Positions 22,949-35,253 of a stretch of 64,000 nucleotides of DNA are shown piece by piece. A program made the translations under genes and the position numbers. Each line of letters begins with the position of its first letter. Within the stretch, counting starts at the first letter, position 1. The DNA is taken from positions 1,071,052 through 1,135,051 of the forward strand of contig MU001501.1 in NCBI GenBank assembly GCA_010093485.1. Reading direction: 5' to 3'. The DNA comes from Karstenula rhodostoma CBS 690.94 (taxonomy: Eukaryota; Ascomycota; Dothideomycetes; Pleosporales; Didymosphaeriaceae). The notes below the pieces were generated by a model, which saw only the letters and a list, made by a program, of their open reading frames with translations, searched no databases and had not been told where the DNA came from.

Positions 22949-24014
22949 GATTTGCGTTTAGGATACAAAGACTTGCGGTGGCCTACGGAATTCGGGGGTA
23001 GGCTTACTTTATAGTCTGTGAAATGAAATGACATGTTTGGCTGCTCGTGAGCAGATTTGCGACCGTTTCCCAAGAGTAGCAAATGCCAACCTCGAACCTT
23101 GACCTAGATTGGCTGACTCATCAAAAGTGACGGTTCGTAGGAGGCTCAGCGAGAACCTGGACGCTGTGGTTATGCTGGGCCGTTAAGCCTTGCTTGCTTA
23201 CCTAACCCTTTGTTGTACCCATTTACAACGTTTCTTTTGTGTACTTTTGGGCGGCAGTCTATTTTTTTGTCTATTACTTTAAGGGACACCACTTCGTGGT
23301 TCTTGTTAACAATCAGAAAATTACAACGAGTGTGGTAAAGGTATCTGAGTTTACTCTGCATCCTCTGTGGCCACGACTGTTAGACATGTGTTTAAGCATC
23401 CCTTCAACTCGAATGAAGTACTATGATTTCTTTGTGAAGATCATGGGGCTATTTAAGAGGTTTTTAGTGTTTTCCGAAGGCGTTTAGGTTGGTTTCCGCG
23501 GCTCCGGCATCGGGAAGCATCGTCGCGAACTATGCCAATTACGTATATTGGCTTGCGTCGAATGTTTAATCTCTCAGTAGTTTCACTGGAGTGTATTTGT
23601 TTCATTCCATCTACTTGTGTTAGTGTACTGCAACCTGAGCCTAACTTATGGTAGCAATGACGTCATCGATACTTCCATTGCGCCATGATATGCTATGCGC
23701 AGCTCTCGAAACGTGTATATATACCAATCCAGCCCTGTCCCCACAAACCCACATCGAAAACATAACATCTCGGCTTGCTTAGAGTACACACACGCTTCTC
23801 TTTTGCTTTTGTGAGCTGCTATACAGTGTCCGAACATTTAACAAGGCAATTCCCAAACATCACAACGAGGACGAAACCAGATTAGAAGAGCAAATCCGAG
23901 AGAATCTGAAATCGGTTGTAAAATTGGCTAGACTGCATTCTGCTTCTTTTCCTGCGTCTACGGAGCCAAAACCGCCCCTACTTCTTCCGTCGAGAGGCGA
24001 AGACCCTCACATAC
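22949..24014. other. Intergenic
   Basis: 1.07 kb between two plus-strand genes. It holds an AT-rich stretch (about 23200-23480) and a CT-rich leader before the next gene. No gene seen. Confidence 0.5.
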
Positions 24015-25166
24015 ATGGCCTCATCCACAGCAAAACTCCCATGGTACCCCATACCCGCCTCACGAAACGGAACAACATGCAACGTCCACCTCCTTCAGGC
24101 GGGCGGCCTAATGATCCCCTACGACCGCGTCTTCCTCCCTGGTCCTAAACAAAACAGCCACACGCTCTCCCCAAACTACGACCCATCCAAAAGCGAAAAG
24201 TACTACGTCCCGGACTACTGCTTCCTCATCGAGCACCCACCAACGGGCAACCACTACATCTTCGACCTCGGCATGCGCAAGGATCTGGAGAGCCTGCCGC
24301 CCCTCATCAAGAGGGACACGCTACCGGTGTTTACCCCGTTCCCCAAGAGCCCGGCGGATATACTGAAGAAGCATGGGCGTCCGGAGCAACAGCCCGAGAA
24401 GGTCAAAGCGGTGCTGTTCTCGCATGTGCACTTTGATCATGTGGGTGATGGGGCGAAGGCGGGGTTTACGAACGCAGAGTTGTGGGTCGGGCCTACGACG
24501 TGTACGTATGCGAGGCCGGGATATCCGGATTACGAGGGCGCGCCTGTGTTGTCTGAGAACTTTCCTACGGATGGGAGCAGGAAGATCGTGGAGGCGTATG
24601 TTAGCGATGAGCGGTTGGGAAAGAACCGTGATAGCAGGGTGGGCAAGGTAGCAAGGGGGAAGGACGAGGGGAAGTATGAAGCTGTGGAGTTGAGAGATGT
24701 AGGGGATGAGGGATGGATAGGCCTCGGGTCGTTCGAGTGCGCGTTCGATGTTTTTGGTGATGGGTCGGCGTATGTGGTTGATGCCCCGGGTCATTCACCG
24801 GGTCATCAGATGCTGCTTGTCCGCGTAACTGCGTCTGCTCATTCGGGTTCATCAGCTTCGTCATCTGATGAGGATAGCTTTGTTCTCCTGGCAGGCGACT
24901 GCTACCATCATCCGGATCTCTTGAAAGATCCCGAACGCACCGCGCGTCCCCCTTATTCCAAGGGCTCGATGCATGCTGATCCCGAGGTAGCGGTCGAGAC
25001 CATACATCGCACGCAATCTTTTGCTCACAGAGATAACGTATGGGTTATGGCGGCGCATGACTTCAGTGTTGGCGAGGCTCTGAGGAAGGGCGAGAAAGTG
25101 GTCGAAGGTCTCATTCTGATGAATGACTGGCGAGGGAAGGGGTGGAAGCCGGATGCGCACTTGTAG
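24015..25166 (+). CDS. Metallo-beta-lactamase-fold hydrolase
   Basis: A 383-aa intronless protein of the MBL superfamily, close to the lactonase-like group. The zinc motif HVHFDHVGD lies at about residue 138. Downstream metal ligands appear as DAPGHSPGH, LLAGDCYHHP and MAAHDFSVGE. The N-terminus has no signal peptide, so it is probably cytosolic. Family members hydrolyse lactones, thioesters or similar bonds; some cluster with secondary-metabolite genes, but no such cluster is seen here. The substrate is unknown. A Ser-rich insert (SAHSGSSASSSDEDS) interrupts the fold before the second metal site. Confidence 0.9.
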   Translation: MASSTAKLPWYPIPASRNGTTCNVHLLQAGGLMIPYDRVFLPGPKQNSHTLSPNYDPSKSEKYYVPDYCFLIEHPPTGNHYIFDLGMRKDLESLPPLIKRDTLPVFTPFPKSPADILKKHGRPEQQPEKVKAVLFSHVHFDHVGDGAKAGFTNAELWVGPTTCTYARPGYPDYEGAPVLSENFPTDGSRKIVEAYVSDERLGKNRDSRVGKVARGKDEGKYEAVELRDVGDEGWIGLGSFECAFDVFGDGSAYVVDAPGHSPGHQMLLVRVTASAHSGSSASSSDEDSFVLLAGDCYHHPDLLKDPERTARPPYSKGSMHADPEVAVETIHRTQSFAHRDNVWVMAAHDFSVGEALRKGEKVVEGLILMNDWRGKGWKPDAHL

Positions 25167-25907
25167 GCATATGTTACCACCATCGATAAACAATGTCGAC
25201 GCGGAATATAGAGAATGCCTAAGGCTCAGAGCCTGTTGGCAGATAACCCATCAACACTCTCCGCCTCGCTGCGATGCCTGGAAGCCACCTCAAACATGAT
25301 GGTGGCTCCATTCACCGTTTATGCAAAGAGAAAACGTATCCATCTGCCGTATAGCACAGCCGGAGCGACACAGCACGGCTACAACTACCCGCGCAAACGC
25401 GCCAACGCGGACACCGAGACACCAAGCCCCGTCTCGCCTGCACGCATCGAGATTCAGCCGCGCGCGACATATGGCGTTTTGAGTGGCTGCTCGCATGGAC
25501 CAGAGTGGCGTGACTCTCTCTTCCCTGTATTCCTCTGATACACGGTCGGATATGCGATCCGCAAGCAGTTCCGCGGACCGCGGACGGGAGAGTTAGCAAC
25601 TGCCAGTGCAATTGAGTGGACAGCCGAATGAACATTTGACTTGTTTTTATTCCATGTTTACATGTGGTTCTTGGATCTAAGGTATCGTATCGTGTCTTTC
25701 GCCTTCGCAGCGCGGCTGCGCAAGACATCGGGGTACTAGGTGCTATGGTAGGGTAGGGTGGATATGAGAATTATGCACTTTACTCGAAGAGATATTGATG
25801 ACAATACAAGATGACGCCTCCACCACCACCGCCAAACAGCGGGTTCGAAGGAATATGTACTGGGTGATGAAAATGGGTTGCAATGCAATGCGGTGCGGAT
25901 GCGGCGT
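25167..25907. other. Convergent intergenic region
   Basis: No supported gene. A 107-codon frame at 25215-25538 has no recognisable feature and lies in the 3' flanks of two convergent genes. Confidence 0.45.
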
Positions 25908-27740
25908 CTAGAAGTTTTCTTTGCCCCACACGAAGTTGAAGCCGGGCTCGGAGTACATGTTGCACTTGATGTGGAGGGTCGAACCGAGGACTTTGGGCCC
26001 GCAGAAGAAGACACCGGCTTCCGCGGGCGCGTGGATCTTGCGGATGGACTTGAAGATCATGTCCCAGTTGGGGCGGCCGAAGTTTGTGGGTGCGCGGAGA
26101 CCGGTGATGGCGTCTTGTTCGGCGTTGGCGTCGTTGATCATGATGTTGGTTGCGTCGTCGGCCTTGATCTTGGCGGTGAGGTACTGTATGATCGTTAGCT
26201 TCGCATTGCGCTTGTTAGAATGATTGGGTTCTTACGGTGTGGATCTCAATGTGGTCGTCAAGATCTTGTGCCTCGATGGCCAAGAGCAGCGATCTGAACC
26301 ACTCAAACGAGCCAAAATCTCTGCAAATCCAGAAAAAGTACACTTTTCGTAGGCGAGTGCGGCCTTGAGGGTAGTTCATCCGGTACCAGATACTCTTGAG
26401 GATGGAAGCGAAAGGTGTCACACCAATACCGGCACCGACCAGTACAGCGACTTCGAATTTGAACACGTCTTCAGATGCAGAACCGAAAGGACCGTCGATG
26501 TAGACTCGCGGCAGAATCTGGCGGAGTGCAACCTCTGTGGCTCCGTCCTTTTCACCCTTTGCACCGCCTTTCTCAAGGTTGCATCCAAGCGCCTTTCCAA
26601 GCGCCTTCGTGAAATCACCAACCATACGGACGTGGACGGAGATGTAGTCCTCCTCGGGTGCGCTAGTAAGCGTAAAGGGATGGTATTGCCAGATGGACAC
26701 TTCCGGGCAGCACAGGAAGATGTACTACAATTATTAGCAAAGCATCAGGTACAAATGCACGTAGCCTTACCTGACCGGCCTGAGTCTTGGTGTTTTCCTT
26801 CTTGATCTGAATCTCGCAGACGTTGCTAGGATGCTGAATGACCTTGGAGACGTACGTCTTGTGGCGTCCACGGATTTCACGCGATGTTCGCTCGGCAAGA
26901 TACGCAAAGCCACCGTACATCCAGTACTCCCAGAAGACACCGATACCGTCACAAAAAGGTGCAAAGTCGGGCTTGATCATGCAGAACGCTCCGTGAATGG
27001 ACCAGAAAACGAAGAAGATGATGAACAGGTGGTGCGTGTACCAGAACCGTTCGAACTGTGCTCGACGTGGCTTCTCAGCAGCCGTCCAGGCCATGGCAGA
27101 CAGCGCAATCAACATGACATATCCACTCCACCCAGGTCCGGTGGCCAGGTTAGCAAGGAGGAAACCGATGAATCCGAGTTTGTTGATCTGGGCAAAAAGC
27201 CACAAATTCCTCCAATGCGCAATGGTGTGTAGCCAGGAGAAGAAGACAATGGACCATCCCACGAGCTTGTGGAAGGTGATGTTCTTGTCGAAAGGGATGA
27301 TACCGTTGAGGGGAGTTCGACGTGCCATTGAGATCAGGTTCCTGCACACGGGAAATAGGATGAAAGCTACGTCGACATGTAGCGTCAAAGCTGCTGAACG
27401 AGCGATTGGGAACGTTATGCCAAACATGTTCCGAGATCCGATCGAGTTGTCCTTGAAGCCATAATGTGCCATGCCGAACCCAAACACCATCAAATGTAAG
27501 ATGAGGAAAGTGAAGACGAAGCTGAGGTGGTCAGTACATATTGACGACGTGTAGCAACGACACGACGTACAATCTTCGGTAACCCTCGTTGACCATCCAT
27601 CTGTCAAACTTTTCCTTCAGATAGAGCTCTCGAGGTTTCTCGTCTGACATCTCTCCAGACATGAGCATTCGTGTAAGAGGAGGCCATCTTGATCGCTCTC
27701 GGCCTGAGAGGCTGTAGCCTGCGTAGCCAGTTTTTTCCAT
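25908..27740 (-). CDS. noxB: NADPH oxidase B (Nox2 class)
   Basis: Transmembrane flavocytochrome that makes superoxide from NADPH and O2. In fungi NoxB acts in ascospore germination, penetration and polarity. Four exons, 27740-27571, 27521-26771, 26724-26236 and 26183-25908, give 561 aa; introns are 46-52 nt. The N-terminal extension before the first membrane helix ([20 protein letters not shown] and on) marks the NoxB rather than the NoxA class. Haem-ligand histidine pairs sit in FHKLVGW...HTIAHW and in WYTHHLF...SIHG. The FAD site is [11 protein letters not shown] and the NADPH site [13 protein letters not shown]. The C-terminus ends in FVWGKENF, the usual Nox end. No EF hand is present, as expected for this class. 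Confidence 0.96.
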
Positions 27741-28873
27741 GATGATGGAGGTGTGAGTGCAGCAGCCGCGGAAGGCTGGAATTGGAAGCGCTTGGGTTCA
27801 GATCCTGCTGAATGTGGACAAGTGTGTACGAAGTTCAAAGAAGGACCAAAATCTGGACCATGGTGAGCATGCGCGGTGGCACAAGGCGGCGCGAGGGGTG
27901 TAGACTTACTAACAGATGTGCCCGCACGCAAGAAGAGAAAGGTAGGGAGAGATGACTTGGCCGGTTAAAGAGGCACCGGCATGAAAACGGATGCTGTCCA
28001 AAGGGGAAACAATGACTATAACATGCACGGTTGGGAGGAGTTTAGAGGGGGTGGGGGGTTGATTCAGGATATCACTGCGGCGCCATGTGGGCACGCAACA
28101 GGGACGCGTGGAGAAGGAATAAAGCTTAGCCCGAGGGTAGCAGAAATCGAACCACTCTAACAATCCAAAGCCCAGAGCTGTGACAGGAGTTAGCAGGCGG
28201 TCTACGACAGCGTATCGCAAGGGCCGCACAAGACCGGGCAGGGGCCAATGAACGACTGGCAAGGTGTACAAGCAGACTAGCGCTGTGCAAAGATGGGAGG
28301 CTGAAACGCGTTTAGACATGGCATCTTCTTTTGGGCGGCGAATGGAGAGAGCTGCCCAGTGCGGCCGTGTCTGAGACGTGTGTCAGGAAGCCATGTGAGG
28401 CGAGGCGAGTCTGGCGTCGGCGCTTGGGCACCCACCTCCACTTCTCCGACGTCTCGACTCGACTCGACTCTGCACAACGGACGGCTTCTCGCGCCACCTG
28501 GAGACCAGCGTCCGCCATTGTCGGACGAGGCTCGGAGAGCTGCTGCATGCAATCGGACGGCGTGTGAAGTACCGTCTGCAACTCGGAGGAAAGCGCAGGC
28601 GCCCCACAGTATGGAGACAACCCATGGACAGGCATCAAACCACGTGTCGGAGGTCGGCAAAGGCATCGTGAATGCGAATCTGACATGACCAGCAGGCCGC
28701 ATGTTTCTTATAATAATACACTTCCATGATTCCTGTTCCGGCACGATGGCACGGGTACCTCCGCAATGCCAAACACATCCAGTCTGGAACCTCGCAGACC
28801 CGAGCAGGGAAACCGATCTTCCAAACATCGGAAGACCGACGAAAACACCGTAAACCACACTGCTGCCTCACAC
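27741..28873. other. Intergenic: noxB promoter and SDR 3' flank
   Basis: 1.1 kb. A 193-codon minus-strand frame (28277-28858) shows no family feature and is judged spurious. TCGAC/CTCGA micro-repeats occur near 28450. Confidence 0.45.
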
Positions 28874-29771
28874 TCAGTACATCGTGTAACCTCCACTTGC
28901 GGAAATCGTTTGACCCGACACCCATCGCGCACTGTCGTCTGACAACCAGGCGACAATCTGGGCGACATCATCGCTTCAGGAAGTCAGCATGTTCCAACCA
29001 TACCGAACACAGCGCCAGCTGTTAGGGCCATGTCTGCCAAACTCACACTGTCCCATGATGATGTTCGACCGGGGTGGTCTTCAGCTGTATATCAACGGTA
29101 TCCTGGGGAACATCGTCGAGCATTTCCGACACTACAGGGCCAGGCGCAACTGCGTTCACAGTATGTCCCACATTCCCAAGCTCAGCCGCCAGTCCTCGCG
29201 TCAGACCCTCGATAGCAGCTTTTGATGAGGAGTACATGGCCAACGACTCGAAACCTTGCCGTGCGCCGACCGAGGAGACGTTAATGATCCTTCCGGGAGC
29301 GCGAAGATGCGGTTCGACGGCCTTGGTCATGAGCAACGGCGCCCGAACGTTGACATCAAAGATGGCTGCGAAGTCATCGGCGGTTGTCTTTCGTAGAGAT
29401 TTGCTAAATAATACGCCAGCGTTGTTGACCAGGATGTCAATCTTGGTACCAAAAGCTTCCAAGGTCGCTTTCACGATGCGGTCAGGCGCATCAACTTCCC
29501 GCAGATTCGCCCGCACGACTATCGCTCTGCTGTCGTTTCCAAGCTGCTCTATCTGGGAAGCCACATCGTGTGCCCCCGCCTCGCTCTTGGGTGAAGTGAA
29601 GACGATCGTAACCTGGTTCGAGTTAGCGGCTCGTACTCGCTTTTCAAAGTCGGATGTCAGACGAACACTGGCGCCTTTCTTGGCCAACTCCAAGGCAATG
29701 CCAGCTCCGATACCGCGCGAAGAGCCGGTCACAATCGCGACCTTACCCGAAAGGTGAGCTTCTTTGATCAT
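28874..29771 (-). CDS. Short-chain dehydrogenase/reductase (FabG-like)
   Basis: NAD(P)-dependent oxidoreductase of the classical SDR family. Exons are 29771-29667, 29612-29047 and 28973-28874, giving 256 aa. The motifs are complete: cofactor site TGSSRGIG, LVNNAG, the catalytic Ser in INVSSVGARQ, and the YxxxK motif in MYSSSKAAIEGLTRG. The last exon supplies DDVAQIVAWL and GQTISASGGYTMY. Intron 1 (29613-29666, 54 nt) is in frame and has a GCTAACTCG branch site; removing it joins GASV to TIVFTS. Intron 2 is 28974-29046. The family resemblance is to 3-oxoacyl-reductase-like fungal SDRs; the substrate is unknown. Confidence 0.92.
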
Positions 29772-30763
29772 AGTGGTGCAGTTGGTGGCGTCGGGTTGTG
29801 TTGTGTTTTTGTTTTAGACAATGGAACTAAAGCAGTATACGAGCATTCACAACTTGGAGACGTGAGACTCGACATATCCATGGTAGCTTCTATATAAGCC
29901 AGCCTTGCGTCATTCCTGGTCTTGCAGAGACAAAAACAAATGGGACATGGGACACGAAGCTGTCGGAACGTCCGATATCTATCGGTAGAACGAAGAAATC
30001 CTAAAAGATGATCATTGCCTGTCAGACAAGCAAACCATGGGTCCGTGTGTACTGTTACACAGTGTACCCCGGGGGTGGCGCCGAAAGCCCCGAGAGCTGT
30101 CGGCGCGGTACAACATGCACCAGCGACAATGTGCCTGGGGCTGGTGTTGCAGCCTGTTGGGTCCCCGAACTCACTCACTCACAGCCAGACGAACAAGGCG
30201 CTTTCGCTGCGAGAGGCCTTTGTGAGGGTATGGGGCGGGCGAGGATGCCATTGGTGGAAGCAGTGAGGGGAGCTCGCCAAGCCAACGGCGCGGGTCACGG
30301 GCGGGCGAGAATAATCTTCTCACCAACACACACGATTCGCACCCACGCCCAGTTTTCTGACTCCAACCCGTCTAACACGCCCGCCTGCCTTCGGACTCCG
30401 GTCATCCTCCTGCTGTTGTATAAAGAACATTTAAAGTGCTAACTGTACAGGCATCGCCGAGCTTCCCGATCCCACTGTAGCGGTAATCACAACTGCGTCT
30501 ATATCACCAAGTGCATATCAAAAAGCGCCATCGACCTTCACCATGGGCGGCCTTCCCTTGCGAAACGACAGCCCGAGCGACCGCGAACGCAAGCCTGTCC
30601 GCGACTCTCCCGAGCGGGGCACGAAGAGGATAAGTCAGTCGCCCGCCGTCACAAACGCACACAGCCGTTGGTCTGCAAGCTGCGCACCATGCGCCTTCCA
30701 CTACCGCCCTGCACCCCACCGCGTCGTCCGGCATTCAACCTGCTGAGCATTCAACCTGCTAAC
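29772..30763. other. Divergent promoter region SDR/emg1
   Basis: About 1 kb. No separate gene is supported. A short frame starting at 30543 could be an upstream coding exon of emg1 (see findings). Confidence 0.5.
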
Positions 30764-31602
30764 ATGACGCTTCAACCAGGGACGCAGTCGCTACCTCCGC
30801 CCGACCTGCCCAAGCTTGTCGCCGAGCAGCACCAGCCCATCCCGAGCAGCGACAAGGACACGCAGCGCATGATTGTCGTGCTGTGCAGCGCCACTCTTGA
30901 GACGTACAAGGCCTCGCACGGCGTCGGGCGCGGCGGCGCCGGCCGCGAAGACAAGTTCAACTTGCTCAACAGCGACGATCACATTGGCGTCATGCGCAAG
31001 ATGGGCCGCGACATCAGCGAGGCCCGCCCCGACATCACCCACCAGGTAAATCGCCGCCAACGCGAAACTCTTCGACCCTTCGCCAGCCCACGCGACGCGA
31101 CGCCAAGTACTAACAGCCCGTGTAGTGCCTGCTCACCCTGCTCGATTCGCCCATCAACAAGGCGGGCAAGCTGCAGATCTACATCCAGACCGCTCGCGGC
31201 GTGCTCATCGAGGTCAACCCCACCGTGCGCATCCCGCGTACCTTCAAGCGCTTCGCCGGACTTATGGTCCAGCTGCTGCATCGCCATCAGATCCGCTCTA
31301 CCACTTCCAACGAGAAGCTCATCCAGGTCATCAAGAACCCCATCACCGACCACCTCCCGCCAAACTGCCGCAAGGTCACCCTCAGCTTCGACTCAGAGGT
31401 CGTGCGCGTGCGCGACTACATCCAAGGTCTGCATACCAACGAGAGCATCGCCGTCTTCATCGGTGCCATGGCCAAGGGCAGTGATGACTTCGCCGACAGC
31501 ATCAAGGACGACAGCATTGCCATCAGCCAGTTCAACCTCAGCGCCAGCGTTGCCTGCAGCAAATTCTGCCACGCTGCTGAGGACGTATGGGGCATCATCT
31601 AA
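30764..31602 (+). CDS. emg1: 18S rRNA pseudouridine N1-methyltransferase Emg1/Nep1
   Basis: SPOUT-fold enzyme needed for 40S subunit assembly; it methylates the hypermodified pseudouridine of 18S rRNA. Exons 30764-31045 and 31126-31602 with an 80-nt intron (31046-31125, branch TACTAAC) give 252 aa, the usual length of the family. Seen motifs are [55 protein letters not shown] and the C-terminal substrate/SAM region [13 protein letters not shown]...[17 protein letters not shown]. The start at 30764 gives the expected N-terminus. Confidence 0.95.
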
Positions 31603-33036
31603 CTGGACCAGCACCTAACTGGACCCTAGCGGACAGGCCGCTACCTACCATCAATTGCCGATTCGAGGAAGGAAGGAGACATCAAAAGCATCGAAACCCA
31701 GGAGTGATTCAGGTTGCGGGGGCGCTCACGCCGAGATCACAACATCGACGTGTGGGCGCCGTCACCGCAGTGTTTTTGAGCGTCTGTCTGAGTTTTCTTT
31801 TGCAACAAAACAATACTCCGACTCAACGTCCAAAAAATACTCATAACGAGTCTCGCGGAGCACTCAACGTGCTCCGCCTCTCCTGTGTTTCTTTTGTTGA
31901 TTTGCGCAGAGGAAGATGCGCGAAAAGTAGGACCAAGTACGTGGGGTACGCGTGTAATGTCATGTATGGCCAAAAGCTGCAGATAGTTGGATAGATAGCC
32001 GGAGCAAGGTGCGGCATACGTAGGCTGTACCGACGTCAGTCTCCCTATGCCCCGCGAATGCAAAAGGTCGCAGCTCATGTCGTCACGTTTATGACAGCGC
32101 ACTTTCGGACACTGTTTGGTCCGCCCAGCGTGATGCTTACGAGACACTTGGACATGGTGGGGGCGGCGGCGCGTGTGGCGGGAGAGCAACATGTACCTAG
32201 GTCAGAAATGCCACCGGTTCATCGTCTGCTAGCGGCGTCTAGGGAGATGGATGAAGCGCTCAGCATCACACACGTCGACAGCCCTGCCTCAGCAATCGGG
32301 GGCTGGCAGTTACGCCGTCGAGTGCATCGCTGGGGCTGTCGTTAGTCTCGATCTGGTACTTGGGCGGTATGATTGTCGTGTCGTGGCACCCCACCGAGTT
32401 CCTTTGCTGTGTTTTGCCGTGGCTTGCAAAAGCGCGAAGCGTCAAGAATGGATTATCGTGTCGTTTTGCGGCATCTGCACTGCTGAGCCGTCAAATCACT
32501 TTATATATTGCTCGTGCAGCGCGGGGACAGGTGGCCGGGTGCGTACGTATTGCTGGCTGTCAACGGCCACCTGCGCGATGGCCCAGATGCACCCAGGCTC
32601 CAGGTCTGCTCGAGTCACGATATGAGGCGGGAGACGCAGCGGACGCGGGCCGAGAGAGCATCCAATCGCCTTGTTCGCTTGTGCCACAAATTTAGCTGCA
32701 GGCGGTGGACATGTGGCAGCACGAGGGCTTGACTTGACAACGGAGTCCTTGAAAGCCAACGACATCAGTGGGGCGGCCTAAGACCGGCGGCCTTCCCGCA
32801 TGGGTATGGGCGCCTCGCCAATTCCTTCACCATGGATCGAAAGGCTCATACCGCCCATGGGTTGGATATAAACCCGTGGTGCTACCTCATGTACACTCTC
32901 TACACTCTGTCACACGTCTTGTACCCGCCCTAGCATCTTGCAACTTTGCTGTGCCTCACACACAGCACCTTGTTTATATATTCTTCTACTACATACCTAA
33001 TTACTTTCGTTCCCTTGTTCCCCGCCTTCTTGGAAA
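31603..33036. other. Intergenic
   Basis: 1.4 kb between two plus-strand genes. No supported coding sequence, no tRNA and no clear repeat. The last 150 nt are CT-rich, as expected of a leader. Confidence 0.5.
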
Positions 33037-35253
33037 ATGCCTGTTTCTCACATCGGCCTTACTGTTTCGCACCTACCAACTTCATGTTCCTTCTTTCTAT
33101 CAGCTCTGCAACCGCTTGGGTACCGCTATATCGGACAGCAAGGCAACCAGATTGGTCTCGGCATCTACGGCGCCGACTTCTTCCTGTGCCAAGAAACGCC
33201 TGGGTCAGGACCCCTTGACGATCATCAGGAGTGCTTACACTAACAAGACTACAGCGTAAAAGCCGGCGCAGCGCACATTGCCCTCACCGCTCATAGCAGG
33301 GTTGCCGTTCGAGACTTCTACGCCGCTGCTCTGACCGCTGGCGGTCGGCCTAACGGCGCACCGGCCTCTCGTAGCGACGACGATGGCCACTTCAACGCTG
33401 CCATCCTAGACCTCGACGGCAACAGCATCGAAGTCGTGTTCAGGAATGGTCCCGACTTCAGGGATGACGGGACTGTCATCGAGCATAGTAGAGTCATCAC
33501 GTGGCGAAGAACTGTAACAGAAACCTTCCGCGACGACAGAAGTGTCGCAAGTCGTCGATCCACCCAGTCGTTATCGAAGCAGGCATCCGCACCTGCTGCT
33601 CCCTCGGTTGCACCTTCAGCGGCATCGAAAGCACCCAGTGTCGCGCGCAGCATCTCCGAACCTACCATACCCAAAGCGTCTGCGGCTTCGGAAAGCGGTA
33701 ACAATGGCGGTGGAGCCGCAAAGCAGATCATCGGCACTCTCCTCGGAGCTGCCGCTGGCGCAGCAGTTGCTTACGCGATGGTTGCCAGCGAACGAGACAG
33801 CGCAAAGAAAGAGAAGGAGTTCGACGCTTTCAAAACGGCCAAAGCGGCCATGGCTTCGGTAGCCCAGTTCGCTCAGGGCAGCGGAGAGCCAAAGCTACCC
33901 CAGCAGGACCCACAACCCGTCTACGAAGCTGTACACCGCAACATCAATGATAGTGACTCGCAGTACTCGCGGGCTCGCAGCGTACGTGCCATAGAAGCCG
34001 CTCCCAGCGATCACGGCCCACTGTACACGAAGGCACCCACACAGATCAGCATGTCTAGACAGCTCGAGTATGCTCCAGCGCAGTCGATCGCACCTTCCAG
34101 GGTGTCTGAATATGTTCCGGCTGCTTCAATAGCACCATCCAAGGCAGCTTCCAGGGTGTCAGAATATGTTCCGGCTGCTTCAGTAGCACCATCCAAGGCA
34201 GCTTCCAGGGTGTCAGAATATGTTCCGGCTGCTTCAGTAGCACCATCTAAGGCAGCTTCCAGGTCACCCGAACCTAGAGCTATTGAATACGTCCCAGCTG
34301 CCTCGGTCGCGCCTTCCAAAGCACCCTCCAGGGCAGCCGAGCTCCGAGCTATCGAGTATACCCCAGCTGCTTCGGTGGCGCCGTCCAGACTGAGTCATCG
34401 ATCGAAGACGAACCCTGAGCTGACGACTGCCGAGAAGGCCAGGAGCACCGTGTCTCGAGCTCAAAGTACAGCGCCTAGCTCGTTCATCTCGACCTTTGTC
34501 CCGGACGAGTTCGAGCGTCGCGACACTGACGATAGTAGCGTGGCTTCGCACCGCTCTAGCAAGTCGAAGAAGTCCAATCATACGAAACATAGTAGTAGTA
34601 AAAGTAGAGCGCATTCACCGTCGCCGTCCAAAGCACCTTCAGACGCTCCATCGAAGCTCCATTCGAAGGTAGGGTCTGTCTTGGGCAGCATTCTCGGCCG
34701 CGGTGGCGACGATAATAAGTCCATCGTCAGCAACCCTTTCCGTGACGAGTACGAAATCGACGACTACACCGATGACGACAACTACACGATCGCCCCCTCG
34801 GACAGTATCTCTCAGGTATCATCTTCGCATTCGCGCCGCAAGCACCGCTCGCACCGCTCTTCCAAGGACAAGGACAAGGATGAGGCCTCTGTTGCCGACT
34901 CCTCGGCCAGCAAGCATAGCCGTTCCTCCAAGCACTCTTCCAAGTCGCACAAGTCTCGCTCGTCAGCCAGCAGCTCGCAATACCACACTGCGGAGGAGGA
35001 GTTCCGCAACAGTGTAGTCAGCGAGCCCAGTGACGCCAGCACGATCAAGCCCAAGTCGAGACATCCGGAGCGGAAAGACAGCGCCACCGACTATGACGAG
35101 ATGTTCGATCGGGTGCAGTATGGAAGCGGCAATGTGCCTGTTAGGGGCATCACGCCGAGTATGGTCAAGGGAGGTAGTCCTGAGGAGGGGAAGAGCAAGA
35201 GTGTGATGGGATATAAGATGGCGCAGAGGTTGAGGGCTTTTGAAGGGAGATAG
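33037..35253 (+). CDS. VOC (glyoxalase-like) domain fused to a repeat-rich Ser/Ala tail
   Basis: Exon 1 is 33037-33203 and exon 2 is 33255-35253. The 51-nt intron (GTCAGG, branch ACTAAC, ACTACAG) joins QETPG to VKAGAAHIAL, for 721 aa. Residues 1 to about 130 form a vicinal-oxygen-chelate domain (MPVSHIGLTVSHL at the start, FNAAILDLDGNSIEVVFRNG at the end), as in glyoxalase and bleomycin-resistance proteins. Then come an Ala/Ser-rich part, a hydrophobic stretch (QIIGTLLGAAAGAAVAYAMV, about residues 230-250), and three 18-residue repeats RVSEYVPAASxAPSKAAS (from about 338). Two 23-residue variants and a long Ser/Arg/Lys/Asp-rich tail complete it. The enzymatic role is unproven. The hydrophobic stretch could anchor it to a membrane. 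Confidence 0.85.
34099..34260 (+). repeat. Three 54-nt in-frame tandem repeats in the VOC-fusion gene
   Basis: Each unit encodes RVSEYVPAASxAPSKAAS. The copies are nearly identical at DNA level, which suggests recent expansion. Two longer diverged units follow to about 34390. Confidence 0.92.

Noticed and set aside
25215..25538. 107-codon plus frame after the MBL-fold gene
   Set aside because: No recognisable feature, and it sits in the 3' flank of convergent genes.
28277..28858. 193-codon minus-strand frame downstream of the SDR
   Set aside because: No motif, no codon structure like a gene, and it lies in flanks of two real genes.
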